A stretch of DNA of 64,000 nucleotides from Clostridia bacterium (GCA_017448355.1 JAFSLQ010000040.1:41660-105659), one strand, 5' to 3'; numbered from the stretch's first letter, positions 8,212 through 16,997 are shown. Notes: generated from the sequence alone by a model not told the origin. Translations and numbers: made by a program.

Positions 8212-9435
8212 TTACTTTTGCCCGCTAAAATTTACGTTTACGCTATAAGTCAGATTTTCAAGAAAATTATCTTTATATACGTGATAATAAGAGTAGTGCT
8301 TTCGGTACAACTCTTTTTTTATATCCAAAAAGTCGCAACCCGTCGTAATTTCGGTGCGGATTAGGTCTTCTATGCGAGTTTTAAGTTCACGTTCGGCACT
8401 TTCTTCTACGTAATAGGGTAGCGTCAGATTTTTAATATAGTCAATATCGCTGTATTCGCCGTTCCTGTCGCTTATCTTAGCGTAAATATCGACGTTGACG
8501 GTGAAGTTTATTCCGCTTTCCGATACGGAAACTTTTCTTGAAGCCTTGCAGGAAAACACCGTGAGAAGAAAGTTTTCTGTCTTTACGCCAACCTTTACGT
8601 CTTTAAGTTCAAAAGTTGTGTTTGAAAAGTCTTTCGTAAGCGAGTTAAAAGCAAGCGTTAAATCTTCGTCAAGTTCGCCAACCTTTACGCCGCGAAGAAA
8701 TAAAGCCGTAGTATTTGCGTTAAAGATTGCGTCGCCTTTTGCGCCGCCGCTTTCGCTGCTTCCGCCGCCTGAACCGCCCGACCCACTTTCGCCGCCCGAA
8801 AAACCTTCCGCCGACGTCTTTTCGTTTTCGGATTTTTGAGAAACGACTTTAACAAGCGGCATTATAGATGAACCTGCGTCCGAATAGTAGCCCGTGCAGA
8901 AACTTTTTACGTCCGCTACCGCTACGTCGCGGTTAAGTCCCGCGTTTTTTAATAGTATCTTTTGAAGCGCAAAAGACGAAATGTTGTCAAGCGGGGTGGC
9001 GAGTTTTAATAGTTCCGCGCCTTCCTTTTCCGCCATAATTATAAGCGCGGTGTCCTGTACGCGGAGAGTTTTAGAAAAATAATCGAGAATTTTTATGAGA
9101 TTATAATCGGTAAATTCACCGCCGACGACTATTAAATTACAAAAGCACAGTTGCGGAAACCAGCCCGAAGTGTCGCCTATATTTTTTATCGCCGCGCCGA
9201 CAGTCGCGCCCTTTCCCGAAATCTGCGCGCGCTGGTTTTCGGTGTTGGTGTCGGTGGCTTCGGGAACGGCTATTTGCGCCGTTATCTTGTATTCGCCGTT
9301 TTCGGATAAGTCCACGGCGACGGCGGTGATAATCGCCGTTTTTTCGATATCTATTAGTCCGAAGTCGTTTGAAAAGAAAAGTAAAAACACCAACCCTAAA
9401 AGTGCGAAAACGAGTTTAATTTCCTTGAACCGCAT
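8212..9435 (-). CDS. Spore germination protein GerC family
   Basis: A 407-residue GerC-type germinant-receptor subunit, last gene of a leftward gerA-gerB-gerC operon. After one N-terminal membrane segment comes the GerC N-terminal pattern IDIEKTAIITAVAVD, and the C-terminal half resembles the GerC C domain. Family members are normally lipoproteins with an L-x-G-C lipobox just before the W-D-x-x-E-I-E motif; here the signal region (LVFLLFFSNDFGLIDIE) has no cysteine at all, so lipid anchoring is not expected and the N-terminal helix may anchor it instead. Residues about 205-228 form a Gly/Ser-rich linker. Its start overlaps the gerB-like gene by 20 bp. Confidence 0.85.
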   Translation of the reverse strand: MRFKEIKLVFALLGLVFLLFFSNDFGLIDIEKTAIITAVAVDLSENGEYKITAQIAVPEATDTNTENQRAQISGKGATVGAAIKNIGDTSGWFPQLCFCNLIVVGGEFTDYNLIKILDYFSKTLRVQDTALIIMAEKEGAELLKLATPLDNISSFALQKILLKNAGLNRDVAVADVKSFCTGYYSDAGSSIMPLVKVVSQKSENEKTSAEGFSGGESGSGGSGGGSSESGGAKGDAIFNANTTALFLRGVKVGELDEDLTLAFNSLTKDFSNTTFELKDVKVGVKTENFLLTVFSCKASRKVSVSESGINFTVNVDIYAKISDRNGEYSDIDYIKNLTLPYYVEESAERELKTRIEDLIRTEITTGCDFLDIKKELYRKHYSYYHVYKDNFLENLTYSVNVNFSGQK

Positions 9436-10513
9436 AATTTAACTCCTTTTTTCCGCAAAGTTTAAGTATTATCGCCATGATTATCGGGAAGATTGTGCCA
9501 AGCGTTATGAAATATCCGCTTGCTATATTTATTATAAAGTTTTCTATGCTGTTAAAGTATTCGCCGAAGAAAAGTAAAAGTATAACGGGCGGCAAAATTG
9601 CGATAATCGCCGCGAGCCACCGCTTAATATTAAAAAGCCTTTCGGTCAGTTCGCAAGCAAAGTAAAACGGCAGAGAAAGTGCGAAAATCGACGTAAATAA
9701 AAGCGAGAAAATCGCCACGAAATCAAATCTTTCCATATTGTTTATCGCCGTCGTGTACTTTGAAAGTTCGGTAAGCGCGAATTTTTGACGGAAGGCGATA
9801 GACGTAAAGGTTCCGTAAAAAATAATTGTAAAACTCAGGACGATAAGCGACGAAACGGCAACCGAGATTAAAATTTTAAGCCCGTCTTTTTTGCCTTTAA
9901 CGTAGTTTCCGACAAAAAAGAGAAAGTACGCACCGTCACTGAACCACCCGCAGGAAGAGTACGCGCCAAGCGCGACTTTTTTTATGCCGTGCGCACCTAT
10001 GGGAAGAACCGCAAGAACGTCCGTATCCGACACGGATAGCGCGAAAGTAAAAGCGTAGCCTATCACCGAGACGATAAAAACTCCGTCGGCAATCCTTCCT
10101 ATAACGCGCAGTTTTTTAGCGCAGATGAAAAATATCGCAAAAAACACGGGCATAAACGTAAAAAGGCTTGGCGAAGTCATATAAAGCGTGAGTTCAACGT
10201 AGTCCTTTTCTTCGTTTAACGGTATCACGGTTTTCAAAAGAAAAAAGATAATGTAAAACGCCATGACCGCTTTTGCAAACGCCTTTCCGACCCTTTTTTC
10301 AATAAGCGTAAAGAAGTCGGCGTCCTCGTCTTTAAGACAAAAATAGAGTACTGCTATGGTAAAAATGTCCGATAGTGCGTTAATAAGCACCGAAATCCAA
10401 AGGTCTTCGCCGCAAATGCCGGCTATTAAACTCGGCATCATAAAGAACTTTACTACGGGTAACAGCGCGATATAAAAAAAGCAAATTTGTCGGGGTTTAA
10501 GAGTTTTTATCAT
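9416..10513 (-). CDS. Spore germination protein GerB family (amino-acid permease-like)
   Basis: A 365-residue integral membrane protein with about ten hydrophobic helices, starting MIKTLKPRQICFFYIAL, typical of the GerAB/endospore-germination permease family in the APC superfamily. In B. subtilis the GerAB subunit binds the germinant amino acid in the spore inner membrane. Its ATG overlaps the gerA-like stop by four bases, so translation is coupled. The middle gene of the three-gene receptor operon. Ligand specificity cannot be read. Confidence 0.87.
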   Translation of the reverse strand: MIKTLKPRQICFFYIALLPVVKFFMMPSLIAGICGEDLWISVLINALSDIFTIAVLYFCLKDEDADFFTLIEKRVGKAFAKAVMAFYIIFFLLKTVIPLNEEKDYVELTLYMTSPSLFTFMPVFFAIFFICAKKLRVIGRIADGVFIVSVIGYAFTFALSVSDTDVLAVLPIGAHGIKKVALGAYSSCGWFSDGAYFLFFVGNYVKGKKDGLKILISVAVSSLIVLSFTIIFYGTFTSIAFRQKFALTELSKYTTAINNMERFDFVAIFSLLFTSIFALSLPFYFACELTERLFNIKRWLAAIIAILPPVILLLFFGEYFNSIENFIINIASGYFITLGTIFPIIMAIILKLCGKKELNYAVQGN

Positions 10514-11940
10514 TTTTCTATCCGCCTTTTATTAGCGTTTTTAAGTGAGAGCGGGCGTATGGACTGTTCAATCATAAACCCCTTGTAAATGCCGTCCTTT
10601 AAGTCTTTTGTAATAAGCGGCGAAAATGGTGCAAGCAGCGGCGTCTTATAGTTTTCAAAAGACACGAGATAGGTAAGCAAAAACGCCGACGAAATCAAAA
10701 GTCCGAACGCGCCGAACGAACCGCCGATAACAAGTAGCAGCAGTCTTATAAGCGAAAAGGTCTGTATGAGTTCCGGCACGGTGTAAAGGCAAATTCCGGA
10801 CAGGGCGATTATCATTAAGGCGGGCGCAGAAATTATCCCCGCGTTTACTGCCGTTTCGCCGAGTACCAAGCCACCGACGATAGAGACTACCATACCGACG
10901 TAACGCGGCATCCTTACGCTTGCTTCGTTTAAAATTTCAAATATAAGCAGGGTGAAAAACATCTCGAAACTCGGCGATAAAGGTATGCCTTTTATGCTGT
11001 TTACGATAGTCAGCAAAAAGGAAAGCGGTATATATTGTAGGTGAAACAGTTGCGCGGCGACGTAAAACGCGGGAAGATACAGCGATAAAATTATCGCAAA
11101 AAGCCTTATTAATCTTGCAAGAGTAGCGCTGTATGACGAGTTGTAATAGTCGCTTGGACTTTGGAAATCTTCTATCAAAAGATAGGGCACGGTGAGTGCG
11201 ATGGGAGAACCGTCGACTAAAATCGCCACCCTGCCTTCTAAAATTTTCGCGGCAAGAATATCGGGTTTTTCAGTGTTGCCTATCTGCTTAAAAAGCGAAG
11301 TCTTGTGTTCGCCCAAAAATTTCGAGATATACGAAGAATCCAAAATAGCGTCGATATTGATGTGCTTTATCTTTTCGGTAAGCGTATTTACTAATTTTTC
11401 GTCGGCGATACCGTTTATAAAGCAAACGGCTACCTGCGTTGCGGAAAATTTTCCGACGGAGAGATACTTAAAACAAAGGTCAGGGGAAACGAGTTTTCGG
11501 CGCATTAAACTTACGTTTACCGCAAGGCTTTCTACAAACCCTTCTCGCGGACCTTTTATTACCGTCGAAGTCGGGGGTTCGGCGATGGTGCGCTTGTCGA
11601 ATTTTTTCAGTCCGAACAAAAACGCCTTGTTTATGCCTTCGACAAACAGCGCGGACACGCCCGAAACGATTTTTTGCGCAGTCTCGTTTATGTCGGATGA
11701 AGTTGCCGTTTCGGGGCTTAAAATGGTTTTAGATAGCGTTTTTTCGCTTATATTTCCCTTTAACGCCGCAAGCGGGCGGATAATAAGCGTGCCAAGCGCT
11801 TCTTTATCCGCGACGTCCGAAGCAAAAACGAGACAGCCTTTTTTATTTCCCGCCTTTACTTCTTTGAATTTTACGTCGTCGCTTTCAAGCATTTTTTTAA
11901 GCGCGGCTATATTTTTTTGTAGATTATCGGAAATTTTCAT
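10510..11940 (-). CDS. Spore germination protein GerA family
   Basis: A 476-residue GerA-type receptor subunit. The soluble N-terminal part (about residues 1-270) contains the GPREGFVESLAVNVSLMRR block that is highly conserved in GerAA, SpoVAF and relatives, the VAVCFINGIAD and ILDSSYI blocks, and EGRVAILVDGSP before about five membrane helices, then the PLLAPFSP motif in the C-terminal region. With GerB and GerC proteins it forms a nutrient receptor in the inner spore membrane. Only one receptor operon lies in the window. It shows directly that the host lineage forms endospores or recently did. Confidence 0.92.
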   Translation of the reverse strand: MKISDNLQKNIAALKKMLESDDVKFKEVKAGNKKGCLVFASDVADKEALGTLIIRPLAALKGNISEKTLSKTILSPETATSSDINETAQKIVSGVSALFVEGINKAFLFGLKKFDKRTIAEPPTSTVIKGPREGFVESLAVNVSLMRRKLVSPDLCFKYLSVGKFSATQVAVCFINGIADEKLVNTLTEKIKHINIDAILDSSYISKFLGEHKTSLFKQIGNTEKPDILAAKILEGRVAILVDGSPIALTVPYLLIEDFQSPSDYYNSSYSATLARLIRLFAIILSLYLPAFYVAAQLFHLQYIPLSFLLTIVNSIKGIPLSPSFEMFFTLLIFEILNEASVRMPRYVGMVVSIVGGLVLGETAVNAGIISAPALMIIALSGICLYTVPELIQTFSLIRLLLLVIGGSFGAFGLLISSAFLLTYLVSFENYKTPLLAPFSPLITKDLKDGIYKGFMIEQSIRPLSLKNANKRRIEK

Positions 11941-11990
11941 ACTTTTTGCGATTATGTCCGCAAAATGAAAAAATATACTTTATATAAGAA

Positions 11991-12013
11991 AAAAGGGAGC
12001 GAAGCCCCCTTTT
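11991..12013 (-). terminator. Intrinsic terminator for the leftward small membrane-protein gene
   Basis: Read leftward, a stem AAAAGGGGGC / GCTCCCTTTT with a short loop is followed by TTTTTTC. It lies just after the stop of the 12020-12559 gene and ahead of the gerA-like gene, so the two are probably separate transcripts. Confidence 0.75.
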
Positions 12014-12019
12014 AAAGAA

Positions 12020-12559
12020 TTATTTTTCTTTGATTAAGTTTTGCGCCGATAGCAATATCATCTCCGCCGCAGCCAGAATTTCCGCATCGGAAACGTCGTC
12101 TTTCGCGGCTTTTTTGAGTAAAGAGATTATGTCGGTTTTAGCCGTCGCCCTGTCGGTGGTTTCAAGATTATTTAAAATATTAACTATTTCGGCATATTCC
12201 GCGCCCGCGTTTTTTACGCAGATATTTTCCGCAACGCCCTGAACCAGCATTAAAAGCGGGTTTTGGAGCATATCGCCGCAAAGAAGTTTGCGAACGCCCA
12301 CGGACATTACCATGCCGAAAGAGTACGCCACAAGTCCGCTATAAAACACTTCTTTTGTGAATCTGAATTTACCGCTTGCGATAAGTTCCGAAATAAACGC
12401 GCCCAAAAGTCCGATAACAAGCGGCAGATAGTTCACGATAAATTTCGGGATTTTCGCGCTGAATTTTTTAAGCAGAAAATCCGAAACGGCAACGAGTACC
12501 GACACGACCGAAATTTTTACCCCTAATTCTTCAAGACCGATATATTGTAATACGTTCAT
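12020..12559 (-). CDS. Hypothetical membrane protein with three N-terminal helices
   Basis: A 179-residue protein of unknown function. Three hydrophobic segments are visible at about residues 12-32, 42-63 and 72-94, followed by a soluble, mostly helical C-terminal tail rich in Ala, Glu and Asp. The arrangement resembles small holin-like or membrane-scaffold proteins but no family motif is recognised. It is transcribed alone leftward, between a divergent sigK gene and the ger operon, so a sporulation role is possible by position only. Confidence 0.6.
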   Translation of the reverse strand: MNVLQYIGLEELGVKISVVSVLVAVSDFLLKKFSAKIPKFIVNYLPLVIGLLGAFISELIASGKFRFTKEVFYSGLVAYSFGMVMSVGVRKLLCGDMLQNPLLMLVQGVAENICVKNAGAEYAEIVNILNNLETTDRATAKTDIISLLKKAAKDDVSDAEILAAAEMILLSAQNLIKEK

Positions 12560-12828
12560 ATTGCACCTGCCTTTTACTTAGAAGTCAAAAAAACATTTAT
12601 CTTTTTGGTATTGACTTATTCTGTCGTAGAAAGCATGACGACTTAAATAATAAAATTTTTCGATAGTCGTTTAATTGTCTCCTTTAATTTATTCCAAACG
12701 CCGAAAGTATTGTAAAGCAAGTTATCCCGTATGTAAATACCTTTATGACGGTAAAGTGTACTAGCCGTCAAGAATATTCGGCGTACTTTGAAAGTAAAAT
12801 GTTTAATAAACCTAAAAAGGGGACTTTT

Positions 12829-13527
12829 ATGTTTGAATTTATTGCGTTTTTACTTGGAAAACTTACTTTTTTTGCGGGCAGCGTGATGGGAAATAATTCC
12901 TTTCCGAAGCCCTTAAATTCCGAAGAAGAAGCGGAAGCCATAAAACAGATGCGCGCGGGTGACAGGACAGCGCGGGATAAACTTATTACGCACAATATGC
13001 GACTTGTCGCGCATATCGCCAAAAAATACTCGGCAAATGCCGATGCCGACGACCTTATTTCGGTTGGCAGTATAGGGCTTATTAAGGCGGTTGATACTTA
13101 CCGCGAAGACAGAAACACCGTGCTTGCGACTTTTGCCGCGCGGTGCATTGAAAACGAAATACTAATGCTTCTTAGGGCAAGCAAAAAGTACAAAAACGAC
13201 GTGTCTCTTTCCGACCCCGTCGGCACGGATAAAGATGGCAACGAACTGACCCTTCTCGACCTTTTGACGGAGAAGGACGACGAAGTTTTTGCCGAAGTCG
13301 ACAGAAGTATCAAGCGCGATAAACTTATAAAATTCTTAAAGGAAACGCTATCGGACAGAGAGTACACCGTGCTGTGTTTAAGGTACGGCTTAAAAGACGA
13401 ACGCGCCTACCCGCAGCGCGAAGTGGCGAAATTTTTGAAAATTTCCCGTTCATACATATCGCGCATAGAGAAAAAGGCGATAGAAAAATTAAAGCGCGCC
13501 GTCAAAAAAGGGCAATTCGATTGCTAA
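12829..13527 (+). CDS. sigK: RNA polymerase sporulation sigma factor, sigma-K type
   Basis: A 232-residue sigma factor. After a hydrophobic leader (FIAFLLGKLTFFAGSVMGNN), which matches the membrane pro-sequence of pro-sigma-K, comes FPKPLNSEEEAEAIKQM, then region 2 with NMRLVAHIAKKY and DLISVGSIGLIKAVDTY, the CIENEILMLLR segment, the spacer VSLSDPVGTDKDGNE typical of SigK, and region 4 with a helix-turn-helix (REVAKFLKISRSYISRIEKKA). SigK drives late mother-cell genes in sporulation; activation needs cleavage of the pro-sequence by an intramembrane protease. The ATG at 12829 with AGGGG upstream is chosen over an upstream in-frame ATG because it gives the family N-terminus. The gene is continuous, with no skin-type insertion. 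Confidence 0.9.
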   Translation: MFEFIAFLLGKLTFFAGSVMGNNSFPKPLNSEEEAEAIKQMRAGDRTARDKLITHNMRLVAHIAKKYSANADADDLISVGSIGLIKAVDTYREDRNTVLATFAARCIENEILMLLRASKKYKNDVSLSDPVGTDKDGNELTLLDLLTEKDDEVFAEVDRSIKRDKLIKFLKETLSDREYTVLCLRYGLKDERAYPQREVAKFLKISRSYISRIEKKAIEKLKRAVKKGQFDC

Positions 13528-13583
13528 AAAAACATAATTGTGATATTATAATTAGGTAATAATTTTATCTTCGGAGCACTTTT

Positions 13584-13826
13584 ATGGAAAATAAAATCGC
13601 CGTTCTTGCGATAATCGTAAACGATTTTCAAGCGGTCGAAACGGTAAATTCGCTTTTGCACGAATTCCGTGAATACGTTGTCGGCAGGATGGGTATTCCG
13701 TACAGACTTAAAAACGTCAACATCATAAGCGTTGTCTTAGACGCGCCCGCCGAAAAAATAAACAGCCTGTCGGGTAAACTCGGTATGATAAGCGGCGTTT
13801 CAAGCAAAGTGCTGACGGCAAAGTAA
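13584..13826 (+). CDS. TM1266-family small regulator (iron-only hydrogenase system)
   Basis: An 80-residue protein with the ferredoxin-like ACT/NikR-C-type fold signature of the TM1266 family: IAVLAIIVND at the start, VGRMGIPYRLKNVNIISVVLDAP in the middle (here as separate conserved patches) and a short SGKLGMISGVSSKVLTAK end. In many anaerobes such genes lie in [FeFe]-hydrogenase maturation clusters, but no hydE, hydF or hydG gene is present here. Good RBS (CGGAG) nine bases before the ATG; the SDR gene follows two bases after the stop. Confidence 0.8.
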   Translation: MENKIAVLAIIVNDFQAVETVNSLLHEFREYVVGRMGIPYRLKNVNIISVVLDAPAEKINSLSGKLGMISGVSSKVLTAK

Positions 13827-13828
13827 TT

Positions 13829-14611
13829 ATGTTTACATTTATAAGCGGCGCGACGGGGGGGCTAGGTAAGGCTTACGCCGAATATTGCGCTAAATCAGGC
13901 TACGACCTTTTTTTGACCGCGAGAAGTGAAGAACGGCTTTCCGCTTTAAAGGACGCTATTTCAGCAAAATATAATGTTAATATCGAATATTTCCCTTGTC
14001 AACTTACGGACGACGCTTCGCGGAAAGAATTGATAGCGCATATAGAAGAAAAGGGTTTTAAGTTCGACAGAATAATAAACGTTGCCGGTGTGGACACGCA
14101 AAAGGCGTTTATAAACTATACGCAGGAAAAAGTATTGTTTCAGATACGCGTAAACTGCGAAGCGACGCTAATGCTTACCCACGGACTACTTAAAAACAGG
14201 GCGGAAAAAACCGAAGTTTTAACAGTCGGCAGTATGTCGGGCGTGTCGCCTATGCCGTATTTTGCGATATACTCTGCGTCGAAAGCGTTTTTAGCGTCCT
14301 TTTTTACATCGCTTCACTACGAACTGAAAAAAGACGGGGTAAAGGTAACGACCGTGCTTCCCGGTGGCATACCGACCCGCCCCGATATTATAGAAGAGAT
14401 AAAAAAACAGGGGCTTGGCGGAAAACTTTCTTCGCACCCTGCGGAATTTGTGGTAAAAAAATCGCTTAAAGCGGTAAAAAAGAATAAAATAATCTGCGTG
14501 CCGGGGGCGTTCAACAAATTTTTATACTGTATGATGAAAATCGCGCCGAAAAGGATAGTGCTTAGTTTTATAGCAAAGCGGTGGGTCAATCACGGCAAAG
14601 ACGCGTTTTAA
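13829..14611 (+). CDS. Short-chain dehydrogenase/reductase (SDR family)
   Basis: A 260-residue classical SDR. It has the cofactor glycine motif SGATGGLGKAYA at the N-terminus, NVAGVDT near residue 90 (NAG-type motif), a catalytic serine in VGSMSGVS near 134 and the YSASK catalytic Tyr/Lys pair near 148, followed by PGGIPT. The last 60 residues are longer and more hydrophobic than in fatty-acid-type SDRs and resemble the DltE/YqjQ-like group. Substrate unknown. It is tightly spaced between the TM1266-like gene and thyA, so it is part of that operon. Confidence 0.85.
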   Translation: MFTFISGATGGLGKAYAEYCAKSGYDLFLTARSEERLSALKDAISAKYNVNIEYFPCQLTDDASRKELIAHIEEKGFKFDRIINVAGVDTQKAFINYTQEKVLFQIRVNCEATLMLTHGLLKNRAEKTEVLTVGSMSGVSPMPYFAIYSASKAFLASFFTSLHYELKKDGVKVTTVLPGGIPTRPDIIEEIKKQGLGGKLSSHPAEFVVKKSLKAVKKNKIICVPGAFNKFLYCMMKIAPKRIVLSFIAKRWVNHGKDAF

Positions 14612-14622
14612 GGGGGATACAA

Positions 14623-15453
14623 ATGAGTTTAGCGGACAAGATTTTTATTGAAAATTGCAACGATATAATGAATAACGGCGTGTGGGACACGAACCTTACC
14701 GTTCGCCCCAAGTGGCTTGACGGCACGCCCGCGCATACCGTAAAAAAATTCGGGATAGTCAATAGATACGACCTTCAAAAAGAATTCCCGATACTTACTT
14801 TAAGAAGAACGGCGTTTAAGTCGGCGATTGACGAAATTTTATGGATTTGGCAGAAAAAGTCCAACAATATTCACGACCTTAAAAGCCATATCTGGGACAG
14901 TTGGGCGGACGAAACAGGTTCTATCGGCAAGGCGTACGGCTATCAACTCGGCGTAAAACACAAATATAAAGAAGGCGAGTTCGACCAGGTGGACAGGGTG
15001 CTTTATGACCTTAAAAATAACCCCGCGTCCCGTAGAATTATGACGAATATCTATACTTTTGCAGATTTATCCGAAATGCACCTATACCCTTGCGCCTATT
15101 CTATGACCTTTAACGTTTCAGGCGATACGTTAAACGGCATACTTAACCAAAGAAGTAACGACGTGGCGGTTGCGAATAACTGGAACGTCGTACAGTATGC
15201 GGTGCTGATGCATATGTTCGCGCAGGTTTCGGGCTTAAAAGCGGGGGAACTCGTGCACGTTATTGCCGACGCGCACCTTTACGACAGGCATATTCCCGTC
15301 GTGAAAAAGATGCTTACTAACCCTGAGTATCCCGCGCCCAAGTTTATTATGAATAAGGATATAAAAGATTTTTACGAGTTTACGGTGGACGATTTTGCCT
15401 TAGAGAATTACGAGTATAATAAAATAGACGATAAATTCGAGGTGGCAGTTTAA
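14623..15453 (+). CDS. thyA: Thymidylate synthase
   Basis: A 276-residue ThyA. It has the folate/dUMP site residues and the catalytic cysteine in MHLYPCAYSMTF near residue 157, RSNDVAVANNWNV and the HLYDRHIP dUMP-binding block. It methylates dUMP to dTMP using methylene-tetrahydrofolate, releasing dihydrofolate. The ATG at 14623 after AGGGGG is chosen; an upstream in-frame start would overlap the SDR gene. The stop overlaps the folA start by one base, coupling dTMP synthesis to recycling of dihydrofolate. Confidence 0.95.
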   Translation: MSLADKIFIENCNDIMNNGVWDTNLTVRPKWLDGTPAHTVKKFGIVNRYDLQKEFPILTLRRTAFKSAIDEILWIWQKKSNNIHDLKSHIWDSWADETGSIGKAYGYQLGVKHKYKEGEFDQVDRVLYDLKNNPASRRIMTNIYTFADLSEMHLYPCAYSMTFNVSGDTLNGILNQRSNDVAVANNWNVVQYAVLMHMFAQVSGLKAGELVHVIADAHLYDRHIPVVKKMLTNPEYPAPKFIMNKDIKDFYEFTVDDFALENYEYNKIDDKFEVAV

Positions 15454-15953
15454 TGAAAGCGATAGTTGCGGTCGATAAAAAGTGGGGCATAGGCAAAAAG
15501 AACGACCTTTTGTTTTCCCTTCCCGAAGATATGAAATATTTCCGCGAAAAAACCTTTAATAAAGTTGTGGTTATGGGGTCTAACACCTTAAAGTCCTTTC
15601 CGAACGGCAAGCCGCTTAAAAACAGAACTAATATCGTGCTGTTTCCCGGCGGCGAAAAGCGGGAAGACTGTATCGTTGTGGATAGTCTTAACGAGTTATC
15701 GAAAGAGTTAAAAAAGTACCCCGCGGACGACGTGTTTATAATCGGCGGCGCGATGTTTTATAAAACAATGTTGCCGTTTTGTTCCGAAGTACTTGTTACG
15801 AAAGTGAACGCCGACGGACACGCGGAAGTTTTCTATGAAAACCTTGACGAGAAAAAAGAGTGGAAGTGCGTGTCGGTATCCGAACCGATTTTAACCAACG
15901 GCTACGAGATACGCTTTACCGTGTATAAAAATTCGGACGTAAAAGAGTTTTAA
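15453..15953 (+). CDS. folA: Dihydrofolate reductase
   Basis: A 166-residue DHFR with the usual N-terminal pattern MKAIVAVDKKWGIGKKNDLLFSLPEDMKYF split over the first 30 residues, the NADPH-binding VVMGSNTLKSFPNGKPLKNRTNIV region and IIGGAMFYKTMLP. The acidic active-site residue lies in LPEDMKYF, as is usual for bacterial enzymes. It reduces dihydrofolate produced by ThyA encoded immediately upstream. Start and stop overlap with thyA. Confidence 0.95.
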   Translation: MKAIVAVDKKWGIGKKNDLLFSLPEDMKYFREKTFNKVVVMGSNTLKSFPNGKPLKNRTNIVLFPGGEKREDCIVVDSLNELSKELKKYPADDVFIIGGAMFYKTMLPFCSEVLVTKVNADGHAEVFYENLDEKKEWKCVSVSEPILTNGYEIRFTVYKNSDVKEF

Positions 15954-15966
15954 TAATATGATTCCT

Positions 15967-16003
15967 AAAAAATATCCACCTTCACAGCAGGCGGATATTT
16001 TTT
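15967..16003 (+). terminator. Intrinsic terminator after folA
   Basis: A 14-bp nearly perfect stem (AAAAAATATCC... with GGATATTTTTT) around a nine-base loop ends in a T run, directly after the folA stop. Confidence 0.85.
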
Positions 16004-16016
16004 AGTGGATAAATAC

Positions 16017-16057
16017 TTGACAAAACGCATATAATGTATTACAATTGTATTACAAAA
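16017..16057 (+). promoter_or_regulatory. Promoter and operator of the RelBE-type toxin-antitoxin operon
   Basis: Consensus -35 TTGACA (16017-16022), a 17-base spacer, then TACAAT (16040-16045). The -10 is embedded in two tandem copies of TGTATTACAA (16035-16044 and 16048-16057), with the palindrome TACAATTGTA between them. Repeats over the -10 fit binding by the ribbon-helix-helix antitoxin to repress its own operon, the usual control of such modules. Confidence 0.7.
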
Positions 16058-16072
16058 AAGGGGGGGCGAGAT

Positions 16073-16297
16073 ATGAGTATTTCTATGAGAGTAAGCGAGA
16101 AAGAGCGTAAACTTATAAAGCAATTTGCCGAACTTTACGGTATGAATACGTCAGAGTATATCCGTAAGGTGGTTTTAGAACGTATCGAAGACGAATTTGA
16201 CCTGAAAGCGTATGAAAAAGCGGAAGCGGAGTTTTTGAAAAATCCTAAAACTTATACATTGCAAGAGGTTATAGACAGTTATGGGGAAGACGTATAA
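16073..16297 (+). CDS. Ribbon-helix-helix antitoxin (RelB/DUF6290-like)
   Basis: A 74-residue protein starting MSISMRVSEKERKLIKQFAE, a ribbon-helix-helix DNA-binding N-terminus, followed by MNTSEYIRKVVLERIEDE and a short acidic tail that would wrap the toxin. It neutralises the toxin encoded next and represses the operon. ATG at 16073 with a GGGGGGGCG ribosome site is chosen over an upstream ATG inside the -10 element. It overlaps the toxin start by 17 bp. Confidence 0.85.
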   Translation: MSISMRVSEKERKLIKQFAELYGMNTSEYIRKVVLERIEDEFDLKAYEKAEAEFLKNPKTYTLQEVIDSYGEDV

Positions 16298-16553
16298 GGT
16301 AGAGTTTACAGAAAGGGCAAAAAAGCAGTTGCATAAACTCGACCGTCAACGTTTTTTAATATTAACGAATTGGATAGCGAAGAATTTAAGCGATTGTGAA
16401 AACCCGAGATTACACGGCAAGGCGTTAACGGCAAATCACGCGGGGAAATGGCGTTATAGGGTAGGCGATTATAGGATATTGGCAAAGATAGACGATAACA
16501 GGATAATAATATTCGTGTTAGAAGTCGGGCATAGACGTGAAATTTATGATTAA
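16281..16553 (+). CDS. RelE/ParE-superfamily toxin
   Basis: A 90-residue RelE-type protein: KVEFTERAKKQLHKLD at the start, HAGKWRYRVGDYRILAKID in the core and VLEVGHRREIYD at the end, the characteristic pattern with the catalytic basic residues. RelE toxins cleave mRNA in the ribosome A site. Translation is coupled to the antitoxin. Single TA module here, not next to an obvious mobile element. Confidence 0.9.
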   Translation: MGKTYKVEFTERAKKQLHKLDRQRFLILTNWIAKNLSDCENPRLHGKALTANHAGKWRYRVGDYRILAKIDDNRIIIFVLEVGHRREIYD

Positions 16554-16595
16554 AACCAACTATCCACCCACAAAGCGGGTGGATAGTTGGTTTTT
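16553..16595. terminator. Bidirectional terminator between toxin and converging small gene
   Basis: A long stem (17 or more base pairs, AACCAACTATCCACCC with its complement) with a short ACAAAGC loop. T runs flank it on both strands, so it can end the rightward toxin transcript and the leftward small-gene transcript. Confidence 0.85.
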
Positions 16596-16977
16596 AAATC
16601 AACGTTTCTGAAATTAACATATAAGACGGTAAATAAGACGTCTTGTCGGGTGCTTTTTTTGTAAAAACTTTGCTATCTTCCGCTAAAATTTCTTCAAGCA
16701 AGCAATTTAAATCTAAAAGTGCAAACACCGTGGCGTCCTTTTCGGTTTTGCCGATATTTAGATAGTAATCGTAAACGGCGTTTAACGGTTTTTGTTTATA
16801 AAAACCGTTATCGCAAAATATCGTATCTAAGGAAAACCAACGGTCATAATAAATTTGGTCGTAAAACTCAGCGCAAAAATTCATAACCGCGTTTTTTAAA
16901 TAGTTTTTTAAGTCTTCTGTTTCCTTTGGCGAAATAATAGCGGCAATTTTACTTGTGTCTTTACAATTTATTATCAT
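16594..16977 (-). CDS. Hypothetical protein
   Basis: A 127-residue protein with no recognised family. It is rich in aromatic and acidic residues (FYDQIYYDRWFSLD, VYDYYLNIG) and predicted mainly helical, with no signal peptide or membrane segment. No Shine-Dalgarno precedes the ATG. It begins 20 bases after the terminator of the candidate structured RNA upstream, so its expression may depend on read-through of that terminator. A small toxin or immunity-type protein paired with the RNA is one possibility; nothing in the sequence proves it. Confidence 0.5.
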   Translation of the reverse strand: MIINCKDTSKIAAIISPKETEDLKNYLKNAVMNFCAEFYDQIYYDRWFSLDTIFCDNGFYKQKPLNAVYDYYLNIGKTEKDATVFALLDLNCLLEEILAEDSKVFTKKAPDKTSYLPSYMLISETLI

Positions 16978-16997
16978 AACGGCTTTGTCGGCGCGGA

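Noticed and set aside
16030-16035. TATAAT seven bases after TTGACA before the toxin-antitoxin genes
   Set aside because: Spacing of seven bases cannot form a promoter with this -35; TACAAT at 16040 gives the correct 17-base spacing.
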